Assembly (NCBI GenBank): GCA_900113995.1
Contig: FORK01000007.1
Location: 1-64,000, forward strand
DNA: 64,000 nt
Reading direction: 5' to 3'
DNA from: Ruminococcaceae bacterium D5
GTDB lineage: Bacteria > Bacillota > Clostridia > Oscillospirales > Ruminococcaceae
Made by a program: the position numbers and the translations under genes. Shown here piece after piece: positions 16,338-24,966 of this stretch. Under the pieces are notes generated by a model that was not told the origin of the DNA, did no database searches, and was given only the letters and a program-made list of their open reading frames with translations. The stretch's first letter is position 1. Each line of letters starts with the position of its first letter.

Positions 16338-16352
16338 ATAGAACCCGGGAAT
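16322..16352 (-). terminator. Terminator-like hairpin after the PLP-lyase gene
   Basis: An 8-bp stem (16322-16329 with 16345-16352) lies directly after the stop codon at 16355 and is followed by TTCC on the reverse strand. It overlaps the tRNA promoter. Confidence 0.5.
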
Positions 16353-16354
16353 AT

Positions 16355-17629
16355 TTATCCCTGTGGATGATTCTTGCGCCAAAGACGGTCGGCCGCGAGC
16401 AGGACTCCCGCCTTGCCCGTAGGATAGGTCAGTCCGCCCTGAAGCCAGACGGCATACGGTTCACGCATCGGTCCGTCTGCGGAAAGCTCAATCGAGGCAC
16501 CGAGCGTGAAAGTGCCCGCTGCCATAATGACCTGACTTTCGTATCCGGGCATGTCCCACGGTTCAGGGGCGGCTGTGGAATCGATAGGAGAACCCGACTG
16601 AATTCCGCCGCAGAAAGCGATCAGAGCCTCGGGGGTGCGCAGCGCAATCGCCTGAATGATGTCGTGGCGCACCTGTGCCGATGTCGGATAGGTTTCAAAC
16701 CCCATTTCTTCAAACAGAGCGGCGGCAAAAACAGCTGTTTTTAACGCGGAAGCAACGGTGGTTGGAGCAAGGAAAAGCCCTAAGTACATTGCACGCAGTT
16801 CGTCGAGCGAGCAGCCGACTTCCCGCCCGCTGCCGGGAGTGGTCAGACGGTAGGAACAGCGTTCGATCAGGTCGTGCCGTCCGGCGAGATATCCGCCGGT
16901 GCGGGCAACACCGCCGCCCGGATTCTTAATCAGAGATCCTGCAATCAGATCGGCGCCCGCCGCGGTCGGTTCGGCCCGCTCGGTAAACTCGCCGTAACAG
17001 TTGTCCACCATCACAAGGATGCCGGGATTTGAGGCTTTGACCACCCGGACCGCTTCGGCGATCTCTTCCACCGAAAGGGAAGGACGCAGGCTGTAGCCGC
17101 GGGAACGCTGGATATAGGCGACCGCCGCGCTTTTTGCCGCATCGGCGGCTTCGACAAGGTCAATTTTTCCGTTCTTCAGCTCGATCTGCCGGTACTGAAC
17201 TCCCCAATCAGAGAGCGAGCCGTCGTTTCGTCCCGAATCCCGGATTCCGATGACCTCCTCGAGTGTGTCATAGGGGCTTCCGGTCAGAGAGAGCAGGGTG
17301 TCGCCCGGGCGCAGCAGGCCGAAGAGTCCTACGGTGAGGGCGTGGGTGCCCGAGACAAAGCTGTGCCGCACAAGAGCGTCCTCGGCGCCGAAGGCCGAAG
17401 CGAAGACGGCGTCGAGGGTTTCTCGTCCGATGTCGCCGTACCCGTATCCGGTTGATCCGCTCAGATGGGCGGTGGAAACGCCGTGATCAAGAAACGCTTT
17501 GAGCACCTTCATGCCGTTGTACTGCTCCAGCGTGTCGATAGTGGAAAACGCGGCCTGCGCTTTCGCCTCCGCGCATCCGGCGAAGGAAAGAATCTCGGGA
17601 CAAATGGAAAATGGTGTTTCGATCATCAA
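16355..17629 (-). CDS. Methionine gamma-lyase-like PLP enzyme (aluminium-resistance family)
   Basis: This 424-residue protein belongs to the cystathionine beta-lyase-like group often named aluminium resistance protein or YnbB. Visible are HLSGSTGYGYGDIGRE near 55-70, RHSFVSGTHAL (88-98), VDNCYGEFTE (208-217) and the PLP-binding Lys235 in GSLIKNPGGG. The family is related to gamma-family transsulfuration enzymes; its true substrate is poorly established. It is the last of five tightly packed genes starting with murD, and overlaps the preceding GNAT gene by 4 nt (ATGA). Confidence 0.88.
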   Translation of the reverse strand: MMIETPFSICPEILSFAGCAEAKAQAAFSTIDTLEQYNGMKVLKAFLDHGVSTAHLSGSTGYGYGDIGRETLDAVFASAFGAEDALVRHSFVSGTHALTVGLFGLLRPGDTLLSLTGSPYDTLEEVIGIRDSGRNDGSLSDWGVQYRQIELKNGKIDLVEAADAAKSAAVAYIQRSRGYSLRPSLSVEEIAEAVRVVKASNPGILVMVDNCYGEFTERAEPTAAGADLIAGSLIKNPGGGVARTGGYLAGRHDLIERCSYRLTTPGSGREVGCSLDELRAMYLGLFLAPTTVASALKTAVFAAALFEEMGFETYPTSAQVRHDIIQAIALRTPEALIAFCGGIQSGSPIDSTAAPEPWDMPGYESQVIMAAGTFTLGASIELSADGPMREPYAVWLQGGLTYPTGKAGVLLAADRLWRKNHPQG

Positions 17630-18402
17630 TCTGACTCCTTATCGTCGGCTCCGCCGGCAGCAGCGCGGCGGGAGCGTGTTGCAATGAGCAAAGGGGATTT
17701 CAAAGGGCGGAAACCCGCCCGCAAATAGAAGGGGACCAGTGCGGAATCCCGGGCAGCGGTCACAACGGACAGCTTTCTGCGGCTGCAATCCTGCAAAACC
17801 GCATAAAGAAGCCGCCCGCCCAGTCCCTGCCCCCGTGCCCCAGGCGCGGCGGCAACCATCGAGAGATAGGCATATCCACCGCCGATGGCGCTGAGACAGG
17901 CGGTCGCCCGATCTTCCAAAAGGAAAACCTCAGCTCGTCCGCGGTTGCGGCGGCGCGTGAGATCTGAAAGCCAGTGGAGCAGATCGGATTCGGCGGCGAA
18001 TGCAGGATCAGCCTCGCAGAGCAACGCAAAAACCCGCCGCAGCCGGTCTGCGGGGACGGCGGGGGGCCGCTCCCCGGAAACGGACACGGCGGGGACATGG
18101 ATGAGGGCGGGATGCTGCTCCAGATGCCATTCGTCCGGCAGACGGGCGGCATCCGGCAGCCCCTCGATGCGGGCGGCGCCGAGCATCATAGCAAAATCCC
18201 AAAGCTCGTTTGGGTCACAGCGTCCGGACAGGAGAAGCCGGTCCCCCCAATGGCAGAGAACCCCGCCTTCGCCGCTACGGTAACAATCCGCCTTCAGTTC
18301 GTTTGCCATTGAACCGTAGCAATCGGCCAGCGTTTCGATGCGGCAGCCGGTCAGAGGATCGGGGCAGCAAAGCGCTTCGCCGGGAGAAAGCAGCCGGATC
18401 AC
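17626..18402 (-). CDS. GNAT-family N-acetyltransferase
   Basis: This 258-residue protein has a poorly conserved N-terminal half and a C-terminal GNAT domain. The acetyl-CoA loop is APGARGQGLGGRLLYAV (about 188-204), preceded by GGGYAYLSMVA and followed by VVTAARDSALVPFYLRAGF. It would transfer an acetyl group to an amine; the substrate is unknown. It overlaps both neighbours by 4 nt, so its synthesis is coupled to the M42 peptidase and PLP-lyase genes. The basic, Ala-rich C-terminal tail has no recognised role. Confidence 0.82.
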   Translation of the reverse strand: MIRLLSPGEALCCPDPLTGCRIETLADCYGSMANELKADCYRSGEGGVLCHWGDRLLLSGRCDPNELWDFAMMLGAARIEGLPDAARLPDEWHLEQHPALIHVPAVSVSGERPPAVPADRLRRVFALLCEADPAFAAESDLLHWLSDLTRRRNRGRAEVFLLEDRATACLSAIGGGYAYLSMVAAAPGARGQGLGGRLLYAVLQDCSRRKLSVVTAARDSALVPFYLRAGFRPLKSPLLIATRSRRAAAGGADDKESD

Positions 18403-19430
18403 AGGGCCGCAAGCGGGCCGATCAGGGCGAGAAGCAGCCGTTCGGCGTTCTCGAGGTCCCGCAGCGCCGCGACGGTGGAGCCGCTGTGAAGGTAGCGGCA
18501 GGGAACCGAGAGGGCAAGGGTGCGGGAGCCCGCACCCGCGCGGGAAACGGCGCGGGCTTCGTTGCCGCCGTAGACCCCCTCCTTGGTCTGCACGGGAATC
18601 TCCAGCCGCTTGGCAGTGTCAAAAGCGAGAGAAAAGAGCCCGCGGTCATAGAGGGTCCCTTTGTCGGCAAAGGATACGACCGGGCCATGCCCCAGCGCAC
18701 AGACCACCTTGTCGGCGGGGGCGCCGTCAACGTCGCCCGCAGTGGTGGTTTCCAGAATGACGGAGATTTCCGGCTCAGTCGCATAAGCGGCCGCCGTCGC
18801 GCCGGAAAGGCCCGACTCCTCCCCGGTGGTGAAGACTCCGGTCAGCTCCCACGGACAGTCGGAAAGCAGCAGCCGCATCAGCAGCACGCAGCCGAGCCGG
18901 TTATCCAGCGCGCGGGAAAGCAGCATTCCCTCGCCGAATTCACAAAACGGCTCGTCGAAGGTCACCGCATCTCCGGGTGAGACGACGGCGGCGGCCTCCT
19001 CTCGGGTAGCGGCGCCGATATCGATCGCCAGCCCCTCGGATTTGAGGGCGGCGTCCCGCTCCGAAGAATCGAGATGATGCCAGACCTTTGCGCCGATTAC
19101 GCCGGGAACTCCGCCCTCTCCGACCCGGACCCGGCGGCCGTGCAGGACTAGCGGATCAATTCCGATCGGGTGGAATTTCAGCAGGCCGCCGTCGGTGAGA
19201 TACGAGACGATCAGGCCCACCTCGTCCATATGGGCGAAAAGGACGATCTTTTTACCGGGAGCCTGCCCGGGCTTTACAACGATCAGATTGCCGAGCGGAT
19301 CGGTTTTCATGGAAAGCTGCGCGCTGCCGCCCTGAAGCTCTCCGGCGATGAATTCACGCACCCGCGCTTCATCCCCCGAGATTCCCCGCAGCTCACAAAG
19401 AGAACGGGCCAGCTCTGTCAGATGCTTCAT
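18399..19430 (-). CDS. M42-family metallopeptidase (copy 1)
   Basis: This 343-residue aminopeptidase/cellulase-M family protein carries the co-catalytic metal sites in order: FAHMDEVGLIV (His, Asp), RALDNRLGCVLLM, FTTGEESGLSGA (catalytic Glu pair), SVILETTTAGDVDG and a late HSGSTVA histidine. Family members are large tetrahedral dodecameric aminopeptidases that trim peptides. It overlaps the following GNAT gene and the preceding M42 paralog by ATGA junctions. Tandem M42 copies may have complementary specificities that assemble together, as known for some anaerobes and archaea. Confidence 0.9.
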   Translation of the reverse strand: MKHLTELARSLCELRGISGDEARVREFIAGELQGGSAQLSMKTDPLGNLIVVKPGQAPGKKIVLFAHMDEVGLIVSYLTDGGLLKFHPIGIDPLVLHGRRVRVGEGGVPGVIGAKVWHHLDSSERDAALKSEGLAIDIGAATREEAAAVVSPGDAVTFDEPFCEFGEGMLLSRALDNRLGCVLLMRLLLSDCPWELTGVFTTGEESGLSGATAAAYATEPEISVILETTTAGDVDGAPADKVVCALGHGPVVSFADKGTLYDRGLFSLAFDTAKRLEIPVQTKEGVYGGNEARAVSRAGAGSRTLALSVPCRYLHSGSTVAALRDLENAERLLLALIGPLAAL

Positions 19431-20446
19431 GACAACCCCTCCTCAATGGTTTTGGCAAGCAGGCGGGCGGTTTGTTCGAGATCGCAGAGGGCGGCGATCT
19501 CTCCGGCCGTATGCATAAACCGCAGCGGGATTGAGAGAAGTCCGGTGCGGACTCCTCCGCGTGAAACGGCAATGAAATCGGCATCGGTTCCGGTGCGGGA
19601 GCCGATGATTTCGGTCTGATAGGGAATTCCATGCTTTTGGGCGCTTTCGGTCAGGCGGCGGGAGAGGGTGCGGTCGAGGATGGGGGCGAAGCCGATCATC
19701 GGCCCCTTGCCGATTTCGGCGCAGTCCTCCGGCCGGTCGTCTGGGGTCGAGCCGAACGAAACATCAACGGCAAAGGCAAAATCCGGAGCCAGCGCATAGG
19801 CTGCGGTCGCAGCGCCCGCCGAACCGACCTCCTCCTGGCTGACCAGCGCCACCGAAATTTCAGCCGCCGCACTTTCCCGCAGCAGCTTTGCCGCGCCGAT
19901 GACCGCCGCGCATCCGGCGCGGTCGTCGAGCGAGGCGGCGGCAACCCGATCCCCGAGCAGCGGGGTGAGGGGACCGTCGAGGGTGATGCGGTCGCCGTAG
20001 TTGAGCTTTCTGCGCGCCGCCTCCGCGCCCATGCCGATATCGACCACCAGCCGGTCGGCTTTGGGAGGGATGGATTTCCCGTCCGAAAGGTGAGGCGGGG
20101 TGGCGAGGATGACCCCGGGCAGCGTTTCCCGGCCCTCGCCGGTCGCATGGACGGTGACCCGCGCCCCTGAAAGGCTTCTCCGGTCGAGGCCGCCGCAGGG
20201 GGCGGCTTTGACAAAGCCTTTGTCGGTGATCTGGGTGACCATCATCCCGATCGAGTCCAAGTGTGCGGTGAGCATGACATGGGGCAGCCCTGCGCGCGCG
20301 GGCTTCATGCGGCAGAGGACGCTGCCGAGCGGGGTGCGGGTCACCTCGCCCAGCGGGGAAAGGAGGAATTCGGCCGCTTCGGCGGCTCCTCCCTCGTCCC
20401 CGGAAACGCCCGGAGCGACGCAGAGAATTTCGAGATCGTTGAGCAT
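19427..20446 (-). CDS. M42-family metallopeptidase (copy 2)
   Basis: Start is the ATG at 20446, behind aaggaagga; a longer frame from 20617 would overlap murD and lacks support. The 339-residue product has MLTAHLDSIGMMV, ASLDDRAGCAAVIGAA, VSQEEVGSAGAATAA, FAVDVSFG and a final MHTAGEIAAL, matching metal ligands and catalytic glutamates of the family. It is diverged from copy 1. Sixteen bases separate it from murD, and its stop overlaps copy 1. Confidence 0.9.
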   Translation of the reverse strand: MLNDLEILCVAPGVSGDEGGAAEAAEFLLSPLGEVTRTPLGSVLCRMKPARAGLPHVMLTAHLDSIGMMVTQITDKGFVKAAPCGGLDRRSLSGARVTVHATGEGRETLPGVILATPPHLSDGKSIPPKADRLVVDIGMGAEAARRKLNYGDRITLDGPLTPLLGDRVAAASLDDRAGCAAVIGAAKLLRESAAAEISVALVSQEEVGSAGAATAAYALAPDFAFAVDVSFGSTPDDRPEDCAEIGKGPMIGFAPILDRTLSRRLTESAQKHGIPYQTEIIGSRTGTDADFIAVSRGGVRTGLLSIPLRFMHTAGEIAALCDLEQTARLLAKTIEEGLS

Positions 20447-20462
20447 CGGTTTCCTTCCTTTA

Positions 20463-21854
20463 TCAGAGGCCGCGGACCAGTTCCTTGAAATGGCGGCCGC
20501 GGGCCTCGAAGTTTTCATAGGCGTCGAAGCTGGCGCAGGCGGGGCTGAGAATGACCACGTCCCCCGAACGTGCCGTGGCGTTGGCGGTTCTGACCGCTTC
20601 GGCAAGATCGGACGCATGGTCGATCACCAGCCCGCTTTCGGCAAACCCTTTCGCATTCTTCACCGCGGCCTCAATCTGACCGGCGGTCTGCCCGGTAAGG
20701 ATCAGACGCTTGGCGCGCTCAAGCAGCACCGGGGCAAGCGGATCAAAGGAAAGGTGCTTGTCATAGCCGCCGGCAATGACAATCAAACGCTCGTCAAAGC
20801 TGCGCAGCCCCGCCACCGTACGGGTGGGGGAGGTTGCAATCGAATCGTTGTACCAGCGCACGCCGTTTTTGTTGCGGACAAATTCGATGCGGTGCTCCAC
20901 GCCGGCGAAGCTGCGGCCCACATCGCAGATCTGGGAGGCGGTGGCAGTGCCCCAAACCGCCGAAGCGGCGGCCAAAAAGTTTTCGACGTTATGCAGGCCG
21001 GGAAGCTTCAGCTCGCTGCGGTTCATCAGAGAGACGGCGCGCCCGTTTACACTGTGGTAGAGATCGCCCTTCTCATCCATCCAGCCGCCGTTTTCGACCG
21101 GATGGCGGCGGGAGAACCAGCGCAGCGTCCCGCGGACGTCGCCTGCGTATGCGGCCGCCCCCTCGCTGTCGGCAGAGAGAATGGCGCGGGAAAATCCGTT
21201 CTGATGCAGTACGACATTGCGCTTGGCCGTGACATATTCGGCCATATCGCGGTGGACGTCGAGATGGTTCGGGGAGATATTGGTTACCACCGCCACATCG
21301 GGTGAGCAGCGCATCGAAAGCAGCTGGAAGCTCGAAAGCTCAATGACGCAGACATCATTTTCGCTGACGAGATCCAAAGTCGAAAGCAGAGGCTTGCCGA
21401 TATTGCCGCCCAGATGCACCGTCTTTCCGGCCGCGCGCAGCATATCCGCCATCAGGCTGGCGGTCGTGGTTTTTCCGTCCGAGCCGGTGATGCCGTAGAC
21501 AGGGCAGGGGCAAAGCTCCATAAAGACCTCCAGCTCGCTGGTAACGGTTTTTCCGCGCCGGCGGGCCTCGGTGAGCTGCGGGGTCAGGTAGGGAAGCCCG
21601 GGAGTACGGAAGATGATCTCTCCGTCGAGGTGTTCCAGGTAATCTTCCCCGAGCGCCAAAATGACCCCTGCTTCGCGCAGACGGTCAAGCTGTTCCGGAC
21701 GGAACTGTTCAGCCTTCCTCCGGTCGTGCAGGGTGACGCTGGCACCTGCCGCGGCAAGACGGAATACCAGTTCCGCATTGCTCACGCCGAAGCCGATGAC
21801 GTCGATATTTTTTCCTTCGGTCCAGGGGAAAAAGGTTTTGTTGTTAAAATACAT
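20463..21854 (-). CDS. murD: UDP-N-acetylmuramoylalanine--D-glutamate ligase
   Basis: Start is the ATG at 21854 after gggaggg. The 463-residue cytosolic Mur ligase has an N-terminal Rossmann part (IDVIGFGVSN), the ATP loop GITGSDGKTTT (121-131), the central SSFQL and NISPNHLDVH, and a C-terminal domain with NDSIATSPTRTVAGL and GGYDK. It adds D-glutamate to UDP-MurNAc-L-alanine in peptidoglycan synthesis. It heads the minus-strand operon. It is unusual that murD is not in a division/cell-wall cluster but is followed by peptidases; these could recycle peptides, though that is inference. Confidence 0.95.
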   Translation of the reverse strand: MYFNNKTFFPWTEGKNIDVIGFGVSNAELVFRLAAAGASVTLHDRRKAEQFRPEQLDRLREAGVILALGEDYLEHLDGEIIFRTPGLPYLTPQLTEARRRGKTVTSELEVFMELCPCPVYGITGSDGKTTTASLMADMLRAAGKTVHLGGNIGKPLLSTLDLVSENDVCVIELSSFQLLSMRCSPDVAVVTNISPNHLDVHRDMAEYVTAKRNVVLHQNGFSRAILSADSEGAAAYAGDVRGTLRWFSRRHPVENGGWMDEKGDLYHSVNGRAVSLMNRSELKLPGLHNVENFLAAASAVWGTATASQICDVGRSFAGVEHRIEFVRNKNGVRWYNDSIATSPTRTVAGLRSFDERLIVIAGGYDKHLSFDPLAPVLLERAKRLILTGQTAGQIEAAVKNAKGFAESGLVIDHASDLAEAVRTANATARSGDVVILSPACASFDAYENFEARGRHFKELVRGL

Positions 21855-21993
21855 GTCGTTACCCTCCCGTGTCTGTCTGAATTTTGACGGCATTTTCAGA
21901 ATCCCAGGGCAGGAAATTTGCCGGCGAAAGGCGAGGTGCCATGCAGCCGCCGATACAAAATCCACCATCAAAGAAACGTCTTACATTTTATCT

Positions 21994-22022
21994 ATTATAG
22001 CGTTTTTTGCGGATAATATCAA
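21994..22022 (-). promoter_or_regulatory. murD: Promoter of the murD operon
   Basis: On the reverse strand TTGATA (22017-22022) and a perfect TATAAT (21994-21999) are 17 bp apart, leaving a leader of about 130 nt before the murD ATG. Confidence 0.75.
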
Positions 22023-22216
22023 TCTCTACCCTATGACGACATCTTTTTTACCGGCGCCGCGTATAATAGATCAGGCAGTCTGATCGATGGCCGCGCCGCT
22101 TCGCCGGATACGGCCTTTTTTCGGTTGCGGAAACCGGAGAAAGAGAGGAGCCGCCGTCCGGTCATCACATATGCCATATGCCGCGGTATGCGGCGGAGAG
22201 TAAGGAGTGTAACGGT

Positions 22217-22339
22217 ATGACAGAATCCCAGCAGAGTGATTCCCCGGTCTATGAGTGCCTGAACGGGTGGTTTGAGGTTGAAGGGGACATCGACGATTTC
22301 ATTTTTTATGTGGAAAGACCGAACCAGAGTGAAAAGTGA
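22217..22339 (+). CDS. Small acidic protein, 40 residues, unknown
   Basis: An ATG at 22217 follows aaggagtgtaacggt and opens a 40-codon frame ending TGA at 22337-22339. The product begins MTESQQSDSPVYECLNGWFE and is acidic and Trp/Phe-containing, with no membrane segment. A 12-bp perfect hairpin begins within the stop codon, as expected for a terminator of a short monocistronic unit. A TATAAT at 22062-22067 could be its -10, but no good -35 is seen. No family is recognised. Confidence 0.6.
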   Translation: MTESQQSDSPVYECLNGWFEVEGDIDDFIFYVERPNQSEK

Positions 22340-22366
22340 GAGCGGCCGTTCGGTGGCCGCTCTCAC
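22336..22366 (+). terminator. Hairpin terminator after the small ORF
   Basis: A 12-bp perfect stem (22336-22347 with 22355-22366) with a 7-nt loop is followed by a short pyrimidine tail (gtctttc). Confidence 0.6.
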
Positions 22367-22404
22367 GTCTTTCAGGCCCTTCGGCATATCGGATGAAAAA
22401 AGGG

Positions 22405-22455
22405 TACGGCCGCGGCGAACGCCGGTCCGGGATGGATCGACCTGCCGCGGCCGTA
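22405..22455 (-). terminator. Terminator of the patatin gene
   Basis: A 12-bp inverted repeat (22405-22416 with 22444-22455) lies after the patatin stop. It is followed on the reverse strand by CCCTTTTTTC. Confidence 0.6.
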
Positions 22456-22464
22456 TTTGTCTGC

Positions 22465-23328
22465 TTACTGCGGGACGTCGGCGGGCCTTCGAAAGAAGCT
22501 GCGGATTTTTTGCTCCAGACGCGCCGCATCGTGGTAGCCGAGCTGGGCCGCGGCGGCGAGGCGGCGCGGATCATGCTCAAAGCGGCCGATGCTCAGGGGC
22601 GCTTCGGGTGCGATCACCAGCGCCAGCCCCTTTGATTCGGCGGTGCGAAGATCGTCGAGGGTCCGGTTATAGATCAGGTAACGCCGGTCAAGAAGCTCGA
22701 TCATGGCGGGATAGCGCCGATACATCGTCCGGTAAACGGGGCGCAGCCCTTCTGGCTTTTTGCGGTAGGCGCGGTCGCGGGTCAGAACCACCACCACCCG
22801 GTCGCAGCCGTCGGTGAGGGCTTTGCGAAACGGAATCGGGTCGGAAGTTCCGCCGTCAAGGTAGAGTCCGCCGCGGAACGGCACCATCGGAGAAAAGCAG
22901 GGGATCGAGGAGGAGGCGCGCAGCACTGTCGTATCATGGTCAAGCGCCTCCTTGCCGAAATAGACCGGACGGCCCAGCTTCACGTCGGTAACCCCGGTGA
23001 CAAATTCGCAGGGGGAAGAGAGAAACGTGCCGTAATCAAAGGGGACCAGCTCGTCCGGCACCGTCTCAAACAAAAATTTCATTCCAAAGAGGGAGCGTTC
23101 GCTCATCAGGTTCGAGAGGCTGATATACCGCTTGTCGGTCGCGTATTTGGTGTTGATCCGGTAGTTTCGCCCCCGCTGCCGCGCTACAAAGGAAACGCCG
23201 TTGCAGGCGCCGGCTGAAACGCCGATGACATAATCAAAGGAGATTTCGGCATTCAGAAAGCGGTCGAGCACCCCAATGGTATACATACCGCGCATCCCGC
23301 CGCCCTCGAGGACCAATCCGGTTTTCAT
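22465..23328 (-). CDS. Patatin-like phospholipase/acyl hydrolase
   Basis: The ATG at 23328 is preferred over an in-frame GTG at 23337. The 287-residue product has the oxyanion loop GGGMRG (9-14), the nucleophile elbow GVSAG with Ser38, and DGG with the catalytic Asp near residue 158 (YLDGGTSDPIP). This is the bacterial YjjU/RssA-type patatin group, cytoplasmic serine acyl hydrolases with a Ser-Asp dyad. The lipid substrate is unknown. It appears monocistronic, with its own terminator. Confidence 0.88.
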   Translation of the reverse strand: MKTGLVLEGGGMRGMYTIGVLDRFLNAEISFDYVIGVSAGACNGVSFVARQRGRNYRINTKYATDKRYISLSNLMSERSLFGMKFLFETVPDELVPFDYGTFLSSPCEFVTGVTDVKLGRPVYFGKEALDHDTTVLRASSSIPCFSPMVPFRGGLYLDGGTSDPIPFRKALTDGCDRVVVVLTRDRAYRKKPEGLRPVYRTMYRRYPAMIELLDRRYLIYNRTLDDLRTAESKGLALVIAPEAPLSIGRFEHDPRRLAAAAQLGYHDAARLEQKIRSFFRRPADVPQ

Positions 23329-23425
23329 GGAAATCACATCCTTATCATTGGAAGTTTATTCTTTTTAGGATACCATTTTTTTGGAGAGAAATCAGATGGA
23401 TTTTATGAACAGAGGGAAAATGTCA

Positions 23426-24448
23426 TTAAAAGAGTTCTTCCGGCACAAGGATATCCGCACGCGGGATTTTGTCCCAGCAGAATTCTGACAAAAGCTCCTG
23501 CAAAGTCACCGGAGCGGGAACCGGCAGCAGGCCCGCGAGGAAGCCGAGCCGTCCGAGCAGCTCTTCCGGGGAAAAGCGGCTGCGCAGGATGCCGCAGTCA
23601 AGGTCACGGTCCCGTTTGGAGAGGCGGCGTCCGTCCGGAGCAAGCAGCAGCGGCAGATGGAAAAACCGCGGCGCGGAAAAGCCCAGCAGATGATAGAGGT
23701 AGAGCTGCCGGGGCGTTGAATCGAGCAGATCCCCGCCGCGCACAACCTCGGTAACCCCCATGAGCGCGTCATCGACCACCACCGCGAGCTGATAGGCGAA
23801 CACCCCGTCGGAACGCCGTATGATGAAATCGCCGCAGCTTTTCTCAAGGTTGGCGGCGCAGCTTCCGCGGCAGCCGTCCTCAAAGGAAAAGACTTTGTCC
23901 GGAACCCGCAGCCTCCAGGCGGGGGACCGCTGCGCGGCAAGGCGCTCGCGCTCTGGCGCGCTCAGCGAAAGGCAGCGCCGGTTGTAGCGGGGCGTTCCGT
24001 CGCTCTGGTGGGGCGCACCGGCGGCATGAAGTTCATCCCGGCTGCAAAAGCAGGGATAAATCAGTTCACGCTCCTGAAGAATCCGGAAAAAATTCTGATA
24101 GATTGCACTGCGCTCGCTCTGGCAGTAGGAGGAAAAGCCTCCCACGGGAGAAAGCCCATCACCCGGCCGCGCCGCCTCCTTTTGCACATCGCAGGAGGAA
24201 CAGGCCCCTGCGGGAGAAAGCCCTCCCTCGTCCCAGTCAAGGCCGAGCCAGAGAAGATCCTCCTCGAGCTGGCGCTCGTATTCCCGGCGGCAGCGGGACG
24301 GATCGAGATCCTCGACACGCAGCAGCATCTGCGCATTCTGGCTGCGCGCCGAAAGCCAGGCAATCAGTGCGCAGAACAGGTTCCCGAGGTGCATCCTGCC
24401 GCTGGGACTGGGCGCAAATCTCCCGCGCGCTGTTTGTTTCTGCTCCAT
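23426..24448 (-). CDS. gluQ: Glutamyl-Q tRNA(Asp) synthetase
   Basis: The 340-residue protein is a class I synthetase catalytic core without an anticodon domain. It shows FAPSPSGRMHLGN (11-23, HIGH equivalent), LLRVEDLDPSRCR (42-54), a YPCFCSRDEL metal-binding segment and the KMSKS-like RRLSKRDRDLD. GluQRS attaches glutamate to queuosine in tRNA(Asp). Compared with the family there is an insertion of about 33 residues at 76-108, made of two similar halves (GGLSPAGACSSC and DGLSPVGGFSSY). The DNA at about 24,124-24,225 looks like an internal duplication. It still reads in frame. Confidence 0.9.
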   Translation of the reverse strand: MEQKQTARGRFAPSPSGRMHLGNLFCALIAWLSARSQNAQMLLRVEDLDPSRCRREYERQLEEDLLWLGLDWDEGGLSPAGACSSCDVQKEAARPGDGLSPVGGFSSYCQSERSAIYQNFFRILQERELIYPCFCSRDELHAAGAPHQSDGTPRYNRRCLSLSAPERERLAAQRSPAWRLRVPDKVFSFEDGCRGSCAANLEKSCGDFIIRRSDGVFAYQLAVVVDDALMGVTEVVRGGDLLDSTPRQLYLYHLLGFSAPRFFHLPLLLAPDGRRLSKRDRDLDCGILRSRFSPEELLGRLGFLAGLLPVPAPVTLQELLSEFCWDKIPRADILVPEELF

Positions 24449-24785
24449 AACGGCTCCCCCCTTTTGTCCCTTATCTCTATCTTAAAAAGGGGAGAAGGGA
24501 TTGTCAAGATGCCGGAAAAACGTATAAAGGCGAAAAACATTTTAAAAATTACGGGGAAGCCGTAAACTTTTCAGCGGCAGAACGGGGTGAAAAATTCACC
24601 GGTTTTTTTGCATACAGGGGTTGGAAAAAGGTTCATTTTGAGAAGAATATTCATAATTTGTACAAACCCGTTTCCGTTTTCGACTGAAAAGCGGAGAAAA
24701 ACTCTTTGATTTCGTGGAAATTCACTGATTTTCGAGATGAATTTGTGAAAAAATGTTAATTTTAGCGCCTGAAAAGCTCCAAGAC

Positions 24786-24814
24786 TTGAGCTTTTGAAGA
24801 AAAGCTGTTATAAT
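24786..24814 (+). promoter_or_regulatory. Sigma-A promoter of the M23 peptidase gene
   Basis: TTGAGC (24786-24791) and a perfect TATAAT (24809-24814) have a 17-bp spacer. Confidence 0.8.
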
Positions 24815-24819
24815 AAAAA

Positions 24820-24966
24820 TCCCAAAGAGCTATGCGCAGAAAAATTTTTCCGCATGGCTATGGTTGGGGTACGCCAATATCCATCGCATGGGAACCGTTT
24901 TTTCCGCCGGGGCGGATGAAAGCGGCGGCTTTGTGCGAAGACAGAGAACGAAAAGGAGATGATGCA
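24820..24966 (+). promoter_or_regulatory. Long 5' leader of the M23 peptidase mRNA, possibly structured
   Basis: About 145 nt separate the predicted transcription start from the TTG start. The leader holds complementary segments gctatgcg/cgcatggc around 24828-24857 and GC-rich segments near 24910-24935. Length and pairing could mean a cis-regulatory RNA; I cannot match it to a known riboswitch class. Confidence 0.3.

Noticed and set aside
16002-16744. Short plus-strand frames across the tRNA
   Set aside because: They cross the tRNA gene and its terminator and lack family matches.
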